Positions 42,782-53,123 are shown, counted from the stretch's first letter. The stretch: DNA of 64,000 nt from Actinoplanes campanulatus (GCF_014647795.1 NZ_BMPW01000011.1:1-64000); one strand, 5' to 3'. Program-made: numbers and translations. Notes: generated from the letters alone by a model not told the origin.

Positions 42782-42887
42782 CTCTTCTGTAATGCCCCAC
42801 CGGGGCCCCACTTTGCGAAGCGGCTGACCGAGCGTCTACGCTGGTTCGTCGTCAGTAAGAAACCCGTTAGCAGGAAGGCACCCCGCC

Positions 42888-43055
42888 GTGGCCAAGGCGA
42901 CCGACGTCCGTCCGAAGATCACCCTGGCGTGCACGGAGTGCAAGGACCGGAACTACATCACCAAGAAGAACCGGCGTAACGACCCGGACCGCGTGGAGCT
43001 GAAGAAGTTCTGCCCGCGCGACGGGAAGCACACCCTGCACCGCGAGACCCGTTGA
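42888..43055 (+). CDS. rpmG: 50S ribosomal protein L33
   Basis: The 55-residue product matches L33: [20 protein letters not shown] at the start and [17 protein letters not shown] at the end. The first zinc-binding pair CTEC is kept, but the second reads CPRD, so one of the four Cys is missing and zinc binding is likely lost. GTG start. It lies between tRNA-Met and hadA, a usual actinomycete arrangement. Confidence 0.95.
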   Translation: MAKATDVRPKITLACTECKDRNYITKKNRRNDPDRVELKKFCPRDGKHTLHRETR

Positions 43056-43180
43056 TCTCGCGCAACATCTGATCTTCACACTGCGCCGCCCGGAGTCATT
43101 CCGGGCGGCGCAGTGCTGTTTCCGCAGCATCCTCGATATTTTTGCACTCACAGTGCTATTTCTGCGGTGGCCCCGGAGGG

Positions 43181-43186
43181 TAGTTT
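43181..43186 (+). promoter_or_regulatory. -10 hexamer TAGTTT for hadA
   Basis: TAGTTT ends 7 nt before the ATG at 43194, again the leaderless arrangement. Confidence 0.5.
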
Positions 43187-43193
43187 GTGGGGC

Positions 43194-43643
43194 ATGCCTC
43201 TGGACCAATCGTTCGTCGGCCGTAGCTGGCCGCCCACCGAGCCGTACCTGGTCGGTCGGGAGAAGATCCGTGAGTTCGCCCGGGCGATCGGCGCCACCGA
43301 CGCGGCGTACCACGACCCCGCGGCCGCGCGTGCCCTCGGTTATCCGGACGTGGTGGCCCCGCCCACCTTCCCGGTCGCGATCACCATGGCGGCCAGCCGT
43401 CAGGTCATCGCCGACCCGGCCCTGGGCCTCGACTACACCCGGGTGGTGCACGGCGACCAGCGGTTCGCCTACACCCGTCCGGTGGTCGCCGGGGACGCCC
43501 TGGTCTGCGTCAATTCGGTGGACGAGATCATCAGTCGGGGTGGGCACGAGTTCATCACGACCCGGACCGAGGTGACCACCGAGGCCGGCGAGCCGGTGGT
43601 GACCGTCTGGTCGAAGCTGGTCCAGCGCGGTGAGGAGCACTGA
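43194..43643 (+). CDS. hadA: (3R)-hydroxyacyl-ACP dehydratase subunit HadA
   Basis: HadA is the non-catalytic, acyl-binding hot-dog subunit of the dehydratase that works in the type II fatty-acid elongation cycle. The 149-residue product has the MaoC-N/FAS1-like pattern: FARAIGATDAAYHDP near residue 28, VVAPPTFPVAI near residue 52, VVHGDQRFAYTRPVVAGD near residue 83. Its stop overlaps the hadB start. Confidence 0.9.
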   Translation: MPLDQSFVGRSWPPTEPYLVGREKIREFARAIGATDAAYHDPAAARALGYPDVVAPPTFPVAITMAASRQVIADPALGLDYTRVVHGDQRFAYTRPVVAGDALVCVNSVDEIISRGGHEFITTRTEVTTEAGEPVVTVWSKLVQRGEEH

Positions 43644-44038
43644 TGACCGACGCATTGGAGCCGAAGACCTTTCGGGTGACCCGGGCCGATCTGGTCCGCT
43701 ACGCGGGCGCCTCGGGCGACTTCAACCCGATCCACTGGAGTGAGCGGGTCGCCACCGGCGTCGGGCTGCCCGGCGTCATCGCGCACGGCATGTTCACGAT
43801 GGCCCTGGTGGGCCGTGCCGTCACCGAGTGGGCCGGCGCGCCGGACGCGGTGGTCGAGTTCAGTGTGCGGTTCAGCCGCCCCGTCCCGGTGCCCGACACC
43901 GACGAGGGGACCGAGGTCGTGGTGTCCGCCACGGTCAAGGAGGTCACCGATGAGGGGCACACTCGGCTGAGCCTGACTGCGACATGCAACGGGGACAAGG
44001 TACTGTCCTTGGCACAGGCGCTCATCAGTAAGCGGTAG
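43643..44038 (+). CDS. hadB: (3R)-hydroxyacyl-ACP dehydratase subunit HadB
   Basis: HadB is the catalytic hot-dog subunit paired with HadA. The 131-residue product has the hydratase motif YAGASGDFNPIHW near residue 21, with catalytic Asp and His, and LPGVIAHGMFTMALVG near residue 41. The ATG overlaps the hadA stop (TGATG). No hadC is present, as in most non-mycolate actinomycetes. Confidence 0.92.
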   Translation: MTDALEPKTFRVTRADLVRYAGASGDFNPIHWSERVATGVGLPGVIAHGMFTMALVGRAVTEWAGAPDAVVEFSVRFSRPVPVPDTDEGTEVVVSATVKEVTDEGHTRLSLTATCNGDKVLSLAQALISKR

Positions 44039-44119
44039 CCCGGGTTGGGGTAATGCCGGGCGTACCGGTACAGTGATGCGCCGTGGGGCTGTGAGTCGAA
44101 AGACAGCAGCTCCGCAAAG

Positions 44120-44192
<73 letters not shown>

Positions 44193-44295
44193 CATTTCTC
44201 CTCGACGTGCCCGCCCGGTGCGCGGTCCGCACAAATTCCGCGTCCGGTCGAGCTCTGACGGGATTCAAGACCACCGACGACGGAAGTAGGGCGAA

Positions 44296-44670
44296 GTGGC
44301 CGAGAAGGACCGGCCCGGTGACGACGTCCCGGGCGACGACGAGCTGCTCGCCGCCGCCGCCGGTGGCGATGTTCCGGACGACAACGCCGATGACGCGCTG
44401 GTGACCGCCGGTGGTGGCACCGCTGTCGCCGAGCGGAGTGACTCGGAAAGCCCCAAGGCCAAGAAGTCGGGCCGGCGTTCGGGTCTCTTCGGCCGGGTGG
44501 GCGGCTTCTTCCGTGAGGTCGTCAGCGAGCTTCGCAAGGTCATCTGGCCGACCCGTAAAGAGCTGCTCACCTACACCGGTGTGGTGATCGTCTTCGTGGT
44601 GGTCATGACCACCATCGTGGCCGGCCTGGACTACGCGTTCGGTAAGGCGATGCTATGGGCGCTGGGCTGA
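44296..44670 (+). CDS. secE: preprotein translocase subunit SecE
   Basis: SecE clamps the SecY channel. The 124-residue product has a long acidic N-terminal extension typical of actinomycetes, then the conserved amphipathic helix FFREVVSELRKVIWPTRKELL and one membrane helix at about residues 96-118. GTG start. It stands between tRNA-Trp and nusG. Confidence 0.95.
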   Translation: MAEKDRPGDDVPGDDELLAAAAGGDVPDDNADDALVTAGGGTAVAERSDSESPKAKKSGRRSGLFGRVGGFFREVVSELRKVIWPTRKELLTYTGVVIVFVVVMTTIVAGLDYAFGKAMLWALG

Positions 44671-44714
44671 CGTCCAGCGATCCGCGAACCGAAGACTTTT
44701 GGAAGTGAGCGAGC

Positions 44715-45425
44715 GTGCCTGAGTACGACGACGAGACCGCGCAGTTTGCTGACGAGCAGTCGTCGCCGGAGACCGAAGAGCCGGTCGAGGCCGCCGAGCC
44801 GGTCGAGGCTCAGGCGCCCGAGGCTGACGAGGACTACGACCCGGTCAAGGAGCTGCGGCAGAAGCTGCGCTACGCCCCCGGCGACTGGTATGTCGTGCAC
44901 TCCTACGCGGGCTACGAGAACAAGGTCAAGACCAACCTCGAGACCCGGATCACGAGCCTCGACATGGAGGACTTCATCTTCCAGGTCGAGGTGCCGACCC
45001 GCGAAGAGGTCGAGGTCAAGAACGGCAAGCGCAACCAGGTGCAGGCCAAGGTCTTCCCCGGCTACATCCTGGTCCGGATGGACCTGAGCCCGGAGTCCTA
45101 CTCCTGCGTGCGCAACACGCCCGGTGTGACCGGCTTCGTGGGCGCCACCGACCGGGTCGACCGGCCGGCCCCGCTCTCCCTCGACGAGGTGCTGAAGTGG
45201 CTGGCCCCGGCTGTCCAGGCCGAGGAGAAGAAGGCGAAGCCCGAGATCAAGGTGCTCGACTTCGAGGTGGGCGACTCGGTCACGGTGACCGACGGCGCGT
45301 TCGCCTCGCTGCCGGCCTCGATCAGCGAGATCAACGCCGACCAGCAGAAGCTCAAGGTCCTGGTGTCGATCTTCGGCCGGGAGACCCCGGTCGAGCTGAA
45401 CTTCAACCAGGTCACCAAGATCTGA
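44715..45425 (+). CDS. nusG: transcription termination/antitermination protein NusG
   Basis: NusG binds RNA polymerase and links it to Rho or the ribosome. The 236-residue product has an acidic N-terminal extension of about 45 residues. The NGN domain follows ([19 protein letters not shown], then FPGYILVRM and [12 protein letters not shown]), and the KOW domain is at the C-terminus ([17 protein letters not shown]). GTG start. The next gene should be rplK but is rplA. Confidence 0.95.
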   Translation: MPEYDDETAQFADEQSSPETEEPVEAAEPVEAQAPEADEDYDPVKELRQKLRYAPGDWYVVHSYAGYENKVKTNLETRITSLDMEDFIFQVEVPTREEVEVKNGKRNQVQAKVFPGYILVRMDLSPESYSCVRNTPGVTGFVGATDRVDRPAPLSLDEVLKWLAPAVQAEEKKAKPEIKVLDFEVGDSVTVTDGAFASLPASISEINADQQKLKVLVSIFGRETPVELNFNQVTKI

Positions 45426-45454
45426 TCGTCGGATCCCCGGCGATATCAGTGGGA

Positions 45455-45479
45455 GGGGCCGCGCATTCGAAGCGGCCCC
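45455..45479 (+). terminator. hairpin between nusG and rplA
   Basis: GGGGCCGC (45455-45462) and GCGGCCCC (45472-45479) form an 8-bp GC stem with a 9-nt loop in the 79-bp gap where rplK would normally lie. It could be a terminator or part of the L1 regulatory leader. Confidence 0.5.
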
Positions 45480-45504
45480 GCCATCTACCACAGGAGTAAG
45501 AGAA

Positions 45505-46224
45505 ATGGCTCAGCGCAGCAAGGTGTACCGCGCCGCCGTCGAGAAGATCGACGCCAACAAGCTCTACGAGCCGAAGGACGCGGTCGCCCTCGCCAAGGAG
45601 ACCGGCTCCGCCAAGTTCGACGCCACCGTCGAGGTCGCGATGCGCCTCGGTGTCGACCCGCGTAAGGCCGACCAGATGGTCCGCGGCACCGTCAACCTGC
45701 CGCACGGCACCGGTAAGACCGCCCGCGTGATCGTGTTCGCCCAGGGCGCGAAGGCCGAGGAGGCCGTCGCGGCCGGCGCCGACGAGGTCGGCACCGACGA
45801 GCTCGTCGCCCGGATCCAGGGTGGCTGGCTGGACTTCGATGCCGCGATCGCGACGCCGGACCAGATGGCCAAGATCGGCCGGATCGCCCGGATCCTCGGC
45901 CCGCGTGGCCTCATGCCGAACCCGAAGACCGGCACCGTGACCATGGACGTCACCAAGGCCGTCAACGAGATCAAGGGCGGCAAGATCACCTTCCGGGTGG
46001 ACAAGCACTCCAACCTGCACCTGATCATCGGCAAGGCGTCCTTCTCGGCGGAGCAGCTGATCGACAACTACGGCGCGGTCCTCGACGAGGTCCTGCGCTC
46101 GAAGCCGTCGGCCGCCAAGGGCAAGTACCTGAAGAAGGTCACCATCACCACCACGATGGGCCCCGGCATCCAGGTCGACCCGAACGTGCAGAAGAACCTG
46201 CGCGGCGCGGACGCCACCGCCTGA
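45505..46224 (+). CDS. rplA: 50S ribosomal protein L1
   Basis: The 239-residue product matches L1 throughout: domain I with [35 protein letters not shown] and the [16 protein letters not shown] signature near residue 132. L1 binds 23S rRNA at the exit site and in many bacteria represses its own operon with L11. ATG behind CAGGAGTAAG. rplK, its usual upstream partner, is absent here. Confidence 0.96.
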   Translation: MAQRSKVYRAAVEKIDANKLYEPKDAVALAKETGSAKFDATVEVAMRLGVDPRKADQMVRGTVNLPHGTGKTARVIVFAQGAKAEEAVAAGADEVGTDELVARIQGGWLDFDAAIATPDQMAKIGRIARILGPRGLMPNPKTGTVTMDVTKAVNEIKGGKITFRVDKHSNLHLIIGKASFSAEQLIDNYGAVLDEVLRSKPSAAKGKYLKKVTITTTMGPGIQVDPNVQKNLRGADATA

Positions 46225-46237
46225 CGGTCGCATCTCT

Positions 46238-46271
46238 CGAAATCCCTCGGGGACTTCCCCGGGGGATTTCG
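46238..46271 (+). terminator. terminator after rplA
   Basis: Arms CGAAATCCC and GGGATTTCG extend inward through a G/C-rich stretch to a 4-nt loop, giving about 15 pairs, 14 bp past the rplA stop. Confidence 0.8.
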
Positions 46272-46320
46272 CGTTCCCCGGGCCTGCGTCGAGGGCGATC
46301 TCTGTGGCAGGCTTCCGGCC

Positions 46321-47139
46321 GTGCGCTTCGACAAAGTCTGGTTCCGGTACGCGCGACGCGCCGACTGGACGCTCCAGGACATCGACGCCGCCGTGGAGCC
46401 CGGGCAGACGATCGTGGTGCTCGGCCGCAACGGCGCCGGCAAGTCGACCCTGCTGCAACTCGCCGCGGGGGTGCTCCGCCCGTCCCGCGGTGTGGTCCGT
46501 GACCGGCCGGCCGTGGTGGGCTGGGTCCCCGAACGCTTCCCGGCCACCCAGCCGTTCACCACGATCGGCTACCTGCGCTCGATGGCCCAGGTCCGTGGCC
46601 TGCCCGCGGCCGACGCCGACCGGTGGCTCGAGCGGCTCGGCCTGACCGGGCACGCCGAGACCCCGCTGCCGGACCTGTCCAAGGGCACCGCGCAGAAGGT
46701 CGGCCTGGCCCAGGCTCTGCTCACCACACCCGGCCTGCTGGTCCTGGACGAGCCGTGGGAGGGTCTCGACGCCCCGTCCCGTCAGCTCATCCCGGAACTC
46801 GTCACCGAGGTCACCGGCGCCGGCGGCGCGGTCCTGGTCAGCGATCACCGGGGCGAGATCGCCAACCTGCCGGGCGCGATCCACTGGACCGTCACCGGCC
46901 ACGGGCTGCACCACACCGGCGAGCCCGAGCCGGACACCGGCGCCGACGAGGTGGTGGTCGAGGTGGTGGCGCGACGGCACGAGGCCGCCGCGACGGTGGA
47001 CCGGCTCCGTGCCTCCGGCCACCGTGTCCTCGGGGTCCGGGAGCGAGACCCGGCCGGGGTACGCGGAACGAGCTCCGTCCCGGGGCAGAGGGCGATGGGC
47101 GTACCCGGAATCGAGAGCACCGAGAGCGAGGGGCGATGA
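46321..47139 (+). CDS. ABC transporter ATP-binding protein
   Basis: The 272-residue product has Walker A GRNGAGKST near residue 39, a Q-loop region, signature LSKGTAQKV near residue 121, Walker B LLVLDEPWEG near residue 141 and the switch His in SDHRGE near residue 177. A C-terminal extension of about 60 residues follows. It is of the exporter type that pairs with a small membrane protein, encoded next with an ATGA overlap. Cargo unknown. The pair interrupts the ribosomal protein genes. Confidence 0.9.
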   Translation: MRFDKVWFRYARRADWTLQDIDAAVEPGQTIVVLGRNGAGKSTLLQLAAGVLRPSRGVVRDRPAVVGWVPERFPATQPFTTIGYLRSMAQVRGLPAADADRWLERLGLTGHAETPLPDLSKGTAQKVGLAQALLTTPGLLVLDEPWEGLDAPSRQLIPELVTEVTGAGGAVLVSDHRGEIANLPGAIHWTVTGHGLHHTGEPEPDTGADEVVVEVVARRHEAAATVDRLRASGHRVLGVRERDPAGVRGTSSVPGQRAMGVPGIESTESEGR

Positions 47140-47834
47140 TCGCGCTGACCCGGATGCGCCTCGCCGGTTTTCTGCGCGGTGGTCGCGCCGTGGCGCCCCT
47201 GATCACCGTGCTGGTGATCCTCTCCATCCTCTACGGTGGCGGGCCGTCGCTCGCCATGCACGCCTACGCCTACTCGGCGGTCTGCCTGTTCCCGGTGCTG
47301 GCCTGGCTCACCAAACTGCTGCTGGACACCGAACCGGACGCTCAGCGCCGGCTGGCCCGCCTCGCCGTCGGCCCGTTCCGGGAGGGCGCTGGCGGCCTGC
47401 TCGCGGCCGTGCTCCTCGCCTCGGTGGTGTGCCTGGTCGCGATGCTGGCCCCGTGGCCGTTCGGCGCGATCGCCCCGCCGCGACCCGATACCGCCGAACC
47501 GTCGACGCAGACCGGCATCCTGCTCGGGATCCTGGCACACGTGCTGTCGACGGCCGCCGCCGTGACGCTGGGCGCCCTGTCCGGCCGAGCGGTCACCCGG
47601 CGGGTCCTGCCCGGTGTCGTGGTCCTGGTGAGCGGCTCGATCCTGGTCATCGTGCTCGGCCTGACCGGCTCGATCGCCCCGTGGCTGGTGCCGCCGGTGA
47701 TGGCCACCGCCCGGGAGATGGGCGGGGACCACCCCCCGAACGCCGCCACCCTGCTGGTCCTGGTCGTCTGGACGGTCCTGTGGTGTGCCGTGGCCCTCAC
47801 CGGGTACGCCGGCTTGCGGCGCGCACGCTCGTAG
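47136..47834 (+). CDS. ABC transporter membrane subunit
   Basis: The 232-residue product has six likely helices and a hydrophilic loop at about 65-85. The ATG overlaps the ATPase stop, so it is almost certainly the permease of that transporter. No ABC-2 signature strong enough to name a substrate. Confidence 0.75.
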   Translation: MIALTRMRLAGFLRGGRAVAPLITVLVILSILYGGGPSLAMHAYAYSAVCLFPVLAWLTKLLLDTEPDAQRRLARLAVGPFREGAGGLLAAVLLASVVCLVAMLAPWPFGAIAPPRPDTAEPSTQTGILLGILAHVLSTAAAVTLGALSGRAVTRRVLPGVVVLVSGSILVIVLGLTGSIAPWLVPPVMATAREMGGDHPPNAATLLVLVVWTVLWCAVALTGYAGLRRARS

Positions 47835-47846
47835 TCCCGCCCCGAT

Positions 47847-47876
47847 TTGGCGTTCCGTGACAGGTCCGCGTACTGT
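47847..47876 (+). promoter_or_regulatory. rplJ promoter
   Basis: TTGGCG (47847-47852) and TACTGT (47871-47876) are 18 bp apart, giving a leader of about 220 nt before rplJ. Confidence 0.55.
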
Positions 47877-47882
47877 GCATCT

Positions 47883-47995
47883 CGAAGTTCCACCCATAGA
47901 CCGCTGGTCGCCGCAGCAGCCGTCATCTCGACGGACGCCGTGGCCGAAGGTCCCGCTGAAAGCGGGCGACCCGCGTAGGGAGAACGGTTCGTGAT
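47883..47995 (+). promoter_or_regulatory. ribosomal protein L10 leader (autoregulatory RNA)
   Basis: The segment before rplJ contains the AGACCGCTGG block, paired G/C-rich arms and a terminal GGTCCCGCTGAAAGCGGGCGACC-like hairpin, as in L10 leaders, where the L10(L12)4 complex binds and represses rplJL. Assignment rests on position and this pattern; I did not fold it by computation. Confidence 0.65.
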
Positions 47996-48026
47996 CGTCG
48001 ACCGCGTGTGAGCGTGTGTTCGAGTC

Positions 48027-48054
48027 CGCCCCGTGCCCTGCGCCGGGGCGTTTT
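48027..48054 (+). terminator. attenuator-like intrinsic terminator before rplJ
   Basis: CGCCCCG (48027-48033) pairs with CGGGGCG (48044-48050), followed at once by TTTT. It lies between the L10 leader and the rplJ start, so it probably works as an attenuator. Confidence 0.7.
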
Positions 48055-48106
48055 GCTTTGTACGGACCCTCTCGACCAGTGGCTGAAGCACTGAGAGAGG
48101 AGGGAC

Positions 48107-48652
48107 ATGGCGGACAAGCCGGTCCGGGCCGACAAGGCTTCGGCTGTTTCCGAGCTCACGGATCACTTCCGTGGTTCGGCGGCCACCGTGTTGACCGAAT
48201 ACCGCGGCCTCACCGTGAAGGAGCTCACCGAGCTCCGGCGGTCGCTGGGCGGCGAGAACAAGTACGCCGTCGCCAAGAACACGCTCGCGAAGCGTGCCGC
48301 GGCTGACGCGGGTATCGAGGGCCTCGACGCGCTGTTCACCGGTCCTACCGCGCTCGCCTTCGTGAACGGTGACGTGGTCGAGGCGGCCAAGGGCCTCCGT
48401 GCCTTCGCCAAGGCCCACCCCGTTCTCGTCATCAAGGGCGGTGTCTTCGAGGGCAAGGCCATCACGGCGGACGAGGTCAACAAGCTTGCTGACCTCGAGT
48501 CCCGTGAGGTTCTGCTGGCCAAGCTGGCCGGCGCCATGAAGGCCAACCTGAGCAAGGCCGCTGCCACCTTCCAGGCGCCCCTCACCAAGACGGTGCGCAC
48601 GGTCGAGGCTCTGCGGGCGCAGCGCGAGCAGGCCGGTTCCACCGAGGCCTGA
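48107..48652 (+). CDS. rplJ: 50S ribosomal protein L10
   Basis: The 181-residue product matches L10: the N-terminal [24 protein letters not shown], the KNTLAKRAA motif near residue 62, and a C-terminal helix that binds L7/L12 dimers. L10 anchors the stalk to 23S rRNA next to L11. ATG behind GAGGAGGG. Forms an operon with rplL. Confidence 0.96.
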   Translation: MADKPVRADKASAVSELTDHFRGSAATVLTEYRGLTVKELTELRRSLGGENKYAVAKNTLAKRAAADAGIEGLDALFTGPTALAFVNGDVVEAAKGLRAFAKAHPVLVIKGGVFEGKAITADEVNKLADLESREVLLAKLAGAMKANLSKAAATFQAPLTKTVRTVEALRAQREQAGSTEA

Positions 48653-48703
48653 TGCCTCGCGTGAACCGTTAAACGTCAGAAAACTTAGGAAAGGTTGCCT
48701 CAC

Positions 48704-49084
48704 ATGGCGAAGATCAGCACCGAAGACCTGCTCGAGGCCTTCAAGGAGATGACCCTCATCGAGCTCTCCGAGTTCGTGAAGGAGTTCGAGAACGTCTTCG
48801 ACGTCAAGGCTGCCGCCCCGGTCGCCGTTGCCGCCGCCACGGGTGCCGCCCCGGCCGAGGCCGAGGCCGAGAAGGACTCCTTCGACGTTGTCCTCGAGGG
48901 CGACGGTGGCAAGAAGATCCAGGTCATCAAGGTCGTGCGTGAGCTGACCGGCCTGGGCCTCAAGGAGGCCAAGGACGCCGTCGAGTCCGCCCCGAAGGCG
49001 ATCCTCGAGGGTGTCAACAAGGAGAAGGCCGAGGCCGCCAAGGCCAAGCTCGAGGGTGAGGGCGCCAAGGTCACCCTCAAGTGA
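48704..49084 (+). CDS. rplL: 50S ribosomal protein L7/L12
   Basis: The 126-residue product has the N-terminal dimerisation helices ([26 protein letters not shown]), an Ala-rich hinge and the C-terminal factor-binding domain with [28 protein letters not shown]. It recruits EF-G and EF-Tu, encoded further down. ATG at 48704 is preferred behind AGGAAAGG. Confidence 0.96.
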   Translation: MAKISTEDLLEAFKEMTLIELSEFVKEFENVFDVKAAAPVAVAAATGAAPAEAEAEKDSFDVVLEGDGGKKIQVIKVVRELTGLGLKEAKDAVESAPKAILEGVNKEKAEAAKAKLEGEGAKVTLK

Positions 49085-49109
49085 TCTAACGCTTCACAGT
49101 GTCATCGGT

Positions 49110-49144
49110 CGATGGCGGGGATCCGTTCCGGGTCCCCGCCATCG
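49110..49144 (+). terminator. terminator after rplL
   Basis: Eleven-bp arms CGATGGCGGGG (49110-49120) and CCCCGCCATCG (49134-49144), 25 bp past the rplL stop, with a T-rich stretch behind. Confidence 0.8.
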
Positions 49145-49682
49145 CTGTTTCTCGAGCCGTCCGCGCAGCTCAACGGCGCGCCGTCGAGCGGTCCTCGCCG
49201 CGGGCGGCAAAGACTGCCAAAGTTCGCCATTTGTACGTCACGGGCCCTCCGGTGCGCCGGGCGGATGACCGCGGGCGTCCGACCCGCGGCACAGCCCTTG
49301 ACTGTGTGTCGGCGGACAGGCACGCTGACATCAGCAAGTTTCCGCGCTTGCGACAGCCGCCCGCTGGGTAACGGATCTACTGCCGATACCTGTCGGACTG
49401 GCACCAGAGGGTTAGTTGCCGCGTTTCTGAGCGGCCCCGTCCCGGCCCTGACCGTAGAGGTCCAGGTCAGCCGCGACGGTGGCATGTTCCGCAGGCCACC
49501 TCGGGTGTGGGCTGGACAGCGGTTAGCCAAGCGGCTACACTGCTAGTTTGCGCTGCCTTCTGTCTTGAAGCCTCTCGGGATATCCATGTGGATAACTTCC
49601 CGGGGGCTCATTGGAGTGCACGCAGACCAGTTGCATCAGCAACTCAGCCGCATAGCAGCACCGGTCCTCGGAAGGACGCATC
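49145..49682 (+). promoter_or_regulatory. 538-bp rpoB promoter and leader region, no gene
   Basis: No coherent reading frame is present. A good promoter lies at 49513-49541. A small perfect hairpin AGTTGC-ATCA-GCAACT lies at 49629-49644 within the 135-nt leader. Confidence 0.6.
49513..49541 (+). promoter_or_regulatory. rpoBC promoter
   Basis: TGGACA (49513-49518) and TACACT (49536-49541) are exactly 17 bp apart. A second TAnnnT (TAGTTT) follows 2 nt later. Confidence 0.7.
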
Positions 49683-52600
49683 TTGGCAGCTTCCCGCCCT
49701 GCGAAGACCAGCCGTACGTCGAGCGCTTACGCACCCCGCCGGGTCTCTTTCGGCCGGATCACCGAGCAGCTAGAGGTCCCCAACCTCCTCGCACTCCAGA
49801 CCGAGTCCTTCGACTGGCTGGTCGGCAATGAGGGTTGGCAGGCCCGGACGACGGACGACCCGCACGCCCACTCGGGCCTCGCAGAGATCCTCGAAGAGAT
49901 CAGTCCCATTGAGGACTTCTCCGGCACCATGTCGCTGTCCTTCTCGTCTCCGCGCTTCGACGAGGTGAAGGCCTCGATCGAGGAGTGCAAAGAGAAGGAC
50001 CTGACCTACTGTGCCCCGCTGTTCGTGACCGCGGAGTTCACCAACAACACCACTGGCGAGATCAAGAGCCAGACCGTGTTCATGGGTGACTTCCCGATGA
50101 TGACCCCCAAGGGGACGTTCGTCATCAACGGCACCGAGCGGGTCGTGGTGAGTCAGCTCGTCCGTTCGCCGGGCGTGTACTTCACCAAGGAGCCGGACAA
50201 GACCTCCGACCGCGACCTCACCAGCGTCAAGGTCATCCCGAGCCGGGGTGCCTGGCTGGAGTTCGACATCGACAAGCGCGACACCGTCGGTGTCCGTATC
50301 GACCGCAAGCGTCGGCAGGCCGTCACCGTCCTGCTGAAGGCGATCGGCTGGTCCGCCGACCAGATCCGTGAGCGCTTCGGCTGGTCCGAGCTGCTCATGA
50401 CGACGCTGGAGAAGGACCACATCGCCGGGCAGGACGAGGCCCTGCTCGACATCTACCGCAAGCTGCGCCCGGGCGAGCCCCCCACCCGGGAGAACGCGCA
50501 GACCCTGCTCGACAACCTCTTCTTCAACCCGAAGCGGTATGACGTCGCCAAGGTCGGCCGGTACAAGTTCAACAAGAAGCTCGAGATCGACGTGCCGATC
50601 GTCCGTGGCACGCTGACCGAGGAAGACGTCGTCCGTACCGTCGAGTACCTCTGTCGGCTGCATGCCGGTGAGGACGGTTACGAGGCCGACGACATCGACC
50701 ACTTCGGCAACCGGCGCCTGCGCACGGTCGGCGAGCTCATCCAGAACCAGGTCCGCGTGGGCCTCTCCCGGATGGAGCGGGTCGTCCGTGAGCGGATGAC
50801 GACCCAGGACGTCGAGGCGATCACGCCGCAGACCCTGATCAACATCCGGCCGGTCGTGGCCGCGATCAAGGAGTTCTTCGGCACCTCGCAGCTGTCGCAG
50901 TTCATGGACCAGACGAACCCGCTCGCGGGTCTGACCCACCGTCGCCGTCTGTCGGCGCTCGGCCCGGGTGGTCTGAGCCGTGAGCGGGCCGGCTTCGAGG
51001 TCCGCGACGTGCACCCGTCCCACTACGGCCGGATGTGCCCGATCGAGACCCCTGAGGGCCCGAACATCGGTCTGATCGGCGCGCTCTCGACGTTCGCGCG
51101 GGTCAACCCGTTCGGCTTCATCGAGACGCCGTACCGGAAGGTCGAGAACGGTGTCGTCAGCGACGAGGTGCACTACCTCACCGCCGATGAGGAAGACCGG
51201 TTCATCAAGGCCCAGGCGAACGCCGTGCTGTCCAGCGACGGCACCTTCGCCGAGGACCGCGTCCTGGTCCGCCGTAAGGGCGGTGAGGTCGACTACGTGC
51301 CCGGCACCGAGGTCGACTACATGGACGTCTCGCCGCGGCAGATGACCTCCGTCGCGACCGCGATGATCCCCTTCCTCGAGCACGACGACGCGAACCGTGC
51401 CCTCATGGGCGCGAACATGCAGCGTCAGGCCGTGCCGCTGGTCAAGGCGGAGTCGCCGCTGGTCGGCACCGGTATGGAGTACCGCGCCGCGGTCGACGCC
51501 GGTGACGTGGTCGTCGCCGAGGTCGGCGGTGTCGTCGAGGACCTGTGCGCCGACTACGTGACGGTGCACCAGGACGACGGCCACCGGCGTACCTACCTGC
51601 TGCACAAGTTCCGCCGGTCGAACGCGGGCTCCTGCGTCAACCAGAAGCCGATCGTGTTCGAGGGCGACCGCGTCGAGGCCGGCCAGGTCATCGCCGACGG
51701 TCCCTGCACCGACGAGGGCGAGATGGCGCTCGGGCGCAACCTGCTCGTCGCCTTCATGTGCTGGGAGGGCCACAACTACGAGGACGCGATCATCCTGTCG
51801 CAGCGCCTCGTGCAGCAGGACGTCCTCACCTCGATCCACATCGAGGAGCACGAGGTCGACGCCCGCGACACCAAGCTGGGCCCGGAGGAGATCACCCGCG
51901 ACATCCCCAACGTCAGCGAGGAGATGCTCGCTGACCTGGACGAGCGCGGCATCATCCGGATCGGCGCCGAGGTCGTCCCCGGCGACATCCTGGTCGGCAA
52001 GGTCACCCCGAAGGGTGAGACCGAGCTGACCCCGGAGGAGCGCCTGCTCCGCGCCATCTTCGGTGAGAAGGCCCGGGAGGTCCGGGACACCTCGCTGAAG
52101 GTTCCGCACGGCGAGACCGGCACGGTCATCGGCGTCCGGACGTTCTCCCGCGAGGACGGCGACGAGCTGCCCCCGGGTGTCAACGAGCTGGTCCGGGTCT
52201 ACGTCGCCCAGAAGCGGAAGATCCAGGACGGCGACAAGCTCGCCGGCCGGCACGGCAACAAGGGCGTCATCTCCAAGATCCTGCCGGTCGAGGACATGCC
52301 GTTCCTGGAGGACGGCACCCCGGTCGACATCGTGCTCAACCCGCTGGGTGTGCCCTCGCGTATGAACATCGGCCAGGTCCTGGAGACCCACCTCGGGTGG
52401 ATCGCCAAGACCGGTTGGTCGGTCGAGGGTGAGGACGAGGACTGGAAGCGTCAGCTCCGCTCGATCGAGGCCCACGAGTCTCCCGCCGACAGCAACGTCG
52501 CGACCCCGGTCTTCGACGGTGCCCAGGAGGAGGAGATCAAGGGTCTGCTCGAGTCGACGCTGGTCAACCGCGACGGTAAGCGGCTGGTCAACGGCGACGG

Positions 52601-53123
52601 TAAGGCGCAGCTGTTCGACGGTCGCTCCGGTGAGCCGCTGCCGGACCCGATCTCGGTCGGCTACGTCTACATCCTCAAGCTGAACCACCTGGTCGACGAC
52701 AAGATCCACGCTCGGTCGACCGGCCCGTACTCGATGATCACGCAGCAGCCGCTGGGTGGTAAGGCGCAGTTCGGTGGCCAGCGGTTCGGCGAGATGGAGT
52801 GCTGGGCCATGCAGGCCTACGGGGCGGCCTACGCCCTGCAGGAGCTGCTCACCATCAAGTCCGACGACGTCCTGGGCCGAGTGAAGGTCTACGAGGCCAT
52901 CGTCAAGGGCGAGAACATCCCGGAGCCGGGAATCCCGGAGTCGTTCAAGGTGCTTCTCAAGGAGCTCCAGTCGCTGTGCCTGAACGTTGAGGTGCTGTCC
53001 AGCGACGGTGTGGCGCTCGAGATGCGTGAGACCGACGACGAGGTCTTCCGGGCCGCGGAGGAACTCGGCATCGACCTGTCCCGTCGCCCGAACGAGGGCG
53101 TCAGCAGCGTCGAAGAGATCTGA
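49683..53123 (+). CDS. rpoB: DNA-directed RNA polymerase subunit beta
   Basis: The 1146-residue product is the actinomycete-length beta subunit. The rifampicin-binding cluster at about residues 398-432 reads [20 protein letters not shown] then RRRLSALGP, with Asp, His and Ser at the main resistance positions, so it looks rifampicin-sensitive. PEGPNIGLI and the catalytic-core Lys region with [12 protein letters not shown] follow. A TTG start at 49683 behind GGAAGGA gives the usual N-terminus. rpoC follows after 100 bp. Confidence 0.97.
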   Translation: MAASRPAKTSRTSSAYAPRRVSFGRITEQLEVPNLLALQTESFDWLVGNEGWQARTTDDPHAHSGLAEILEEISPIEDFSGTMSLSFSSPRFDEVKASIEECKEKDLTYCAPLFVTAEFTNNTTGEIKSQTVFMGDFPMMTPKGTFVINGTERVVVSQLVRSPGVYFTKEPDKTSDRDLTSVKVIPSRGAWLEFDIDKRDTVGVRIDRKRRQAVTVLLKAIGWSADQIRERFGWSELLMTTLEKDHIAGQDEALLDIYRKLRPGEPPTRENAQTLLDNLFFNPKRYDVAKVGRYKFNKKLEIDVPIVRGTLTEEDVVRTVEYLCRLHAGEDGYEADDIDHFGNRRLRTVGELIQNQVRVGLSRMERVVRERMTTQDVEAITPQTLINIRPVVAAIKEFFGTSQLSQFMDQTNPLAGLTHRRRLSALGPGGLSRERAGFEVRDVHPSHYGRMCPIETPEGPNIGLIGALSTFARVNPFGFIETPYRKVENGVVSDEVHYLTADEEDRFIKAQANAVLSSDGTFAEDRVLVRRKGGEVDYVPGTEVDYMDVSPRQMTSVATAMIPFLEHDDANRALMGANMQRQAVPLVKAESPLVGTGMEYRAAVDAGDVVVAEVGGVVEDLCADYVTVHQDDGHRRTYLLHKFRRSNAGSCVNQKPIVFEGDRVEAGQVIADGPCTDEGEMALGRNLLVAFMCWEGHNYEDAIILSQRLVQQDVLTSIHIEEHEVDARDTKLGPEEITRDIPNVSEEMLADLDERGIIRIGAEVVPGDILVGKVTPKGETELTPEERLLRAIFGEKAREVRDTSLKVPHGETGTVIGVRTFSREDGDELPPGVNELVRVYVAQKRKIQDGDKLAGRHGNKGVISKILPVEDMPFLEDGTPVDIVLNPLGVPSRMNIGQVLETHLGWIAKTGWSVEGEDEDWKRQLRSIEAHESPADSNVATPVFDGAQEEEIKGLLESTLVNRDGKRLVNGDGKAQLFDGRSGEPLPDPISVGYVYILKLNHLVDDKIHARSTGPYSMITQQPLGGKAQFGGQRFGEMECWAMQAYGAAYALQELLTIKSDDVLGRVKVYEAIVKGENIPEPGIPESFKVLLKELQSLCLNVEVLSSDGVALEMRETDDEVFRAAEELGIDLSRRPNEGVSSVEEI

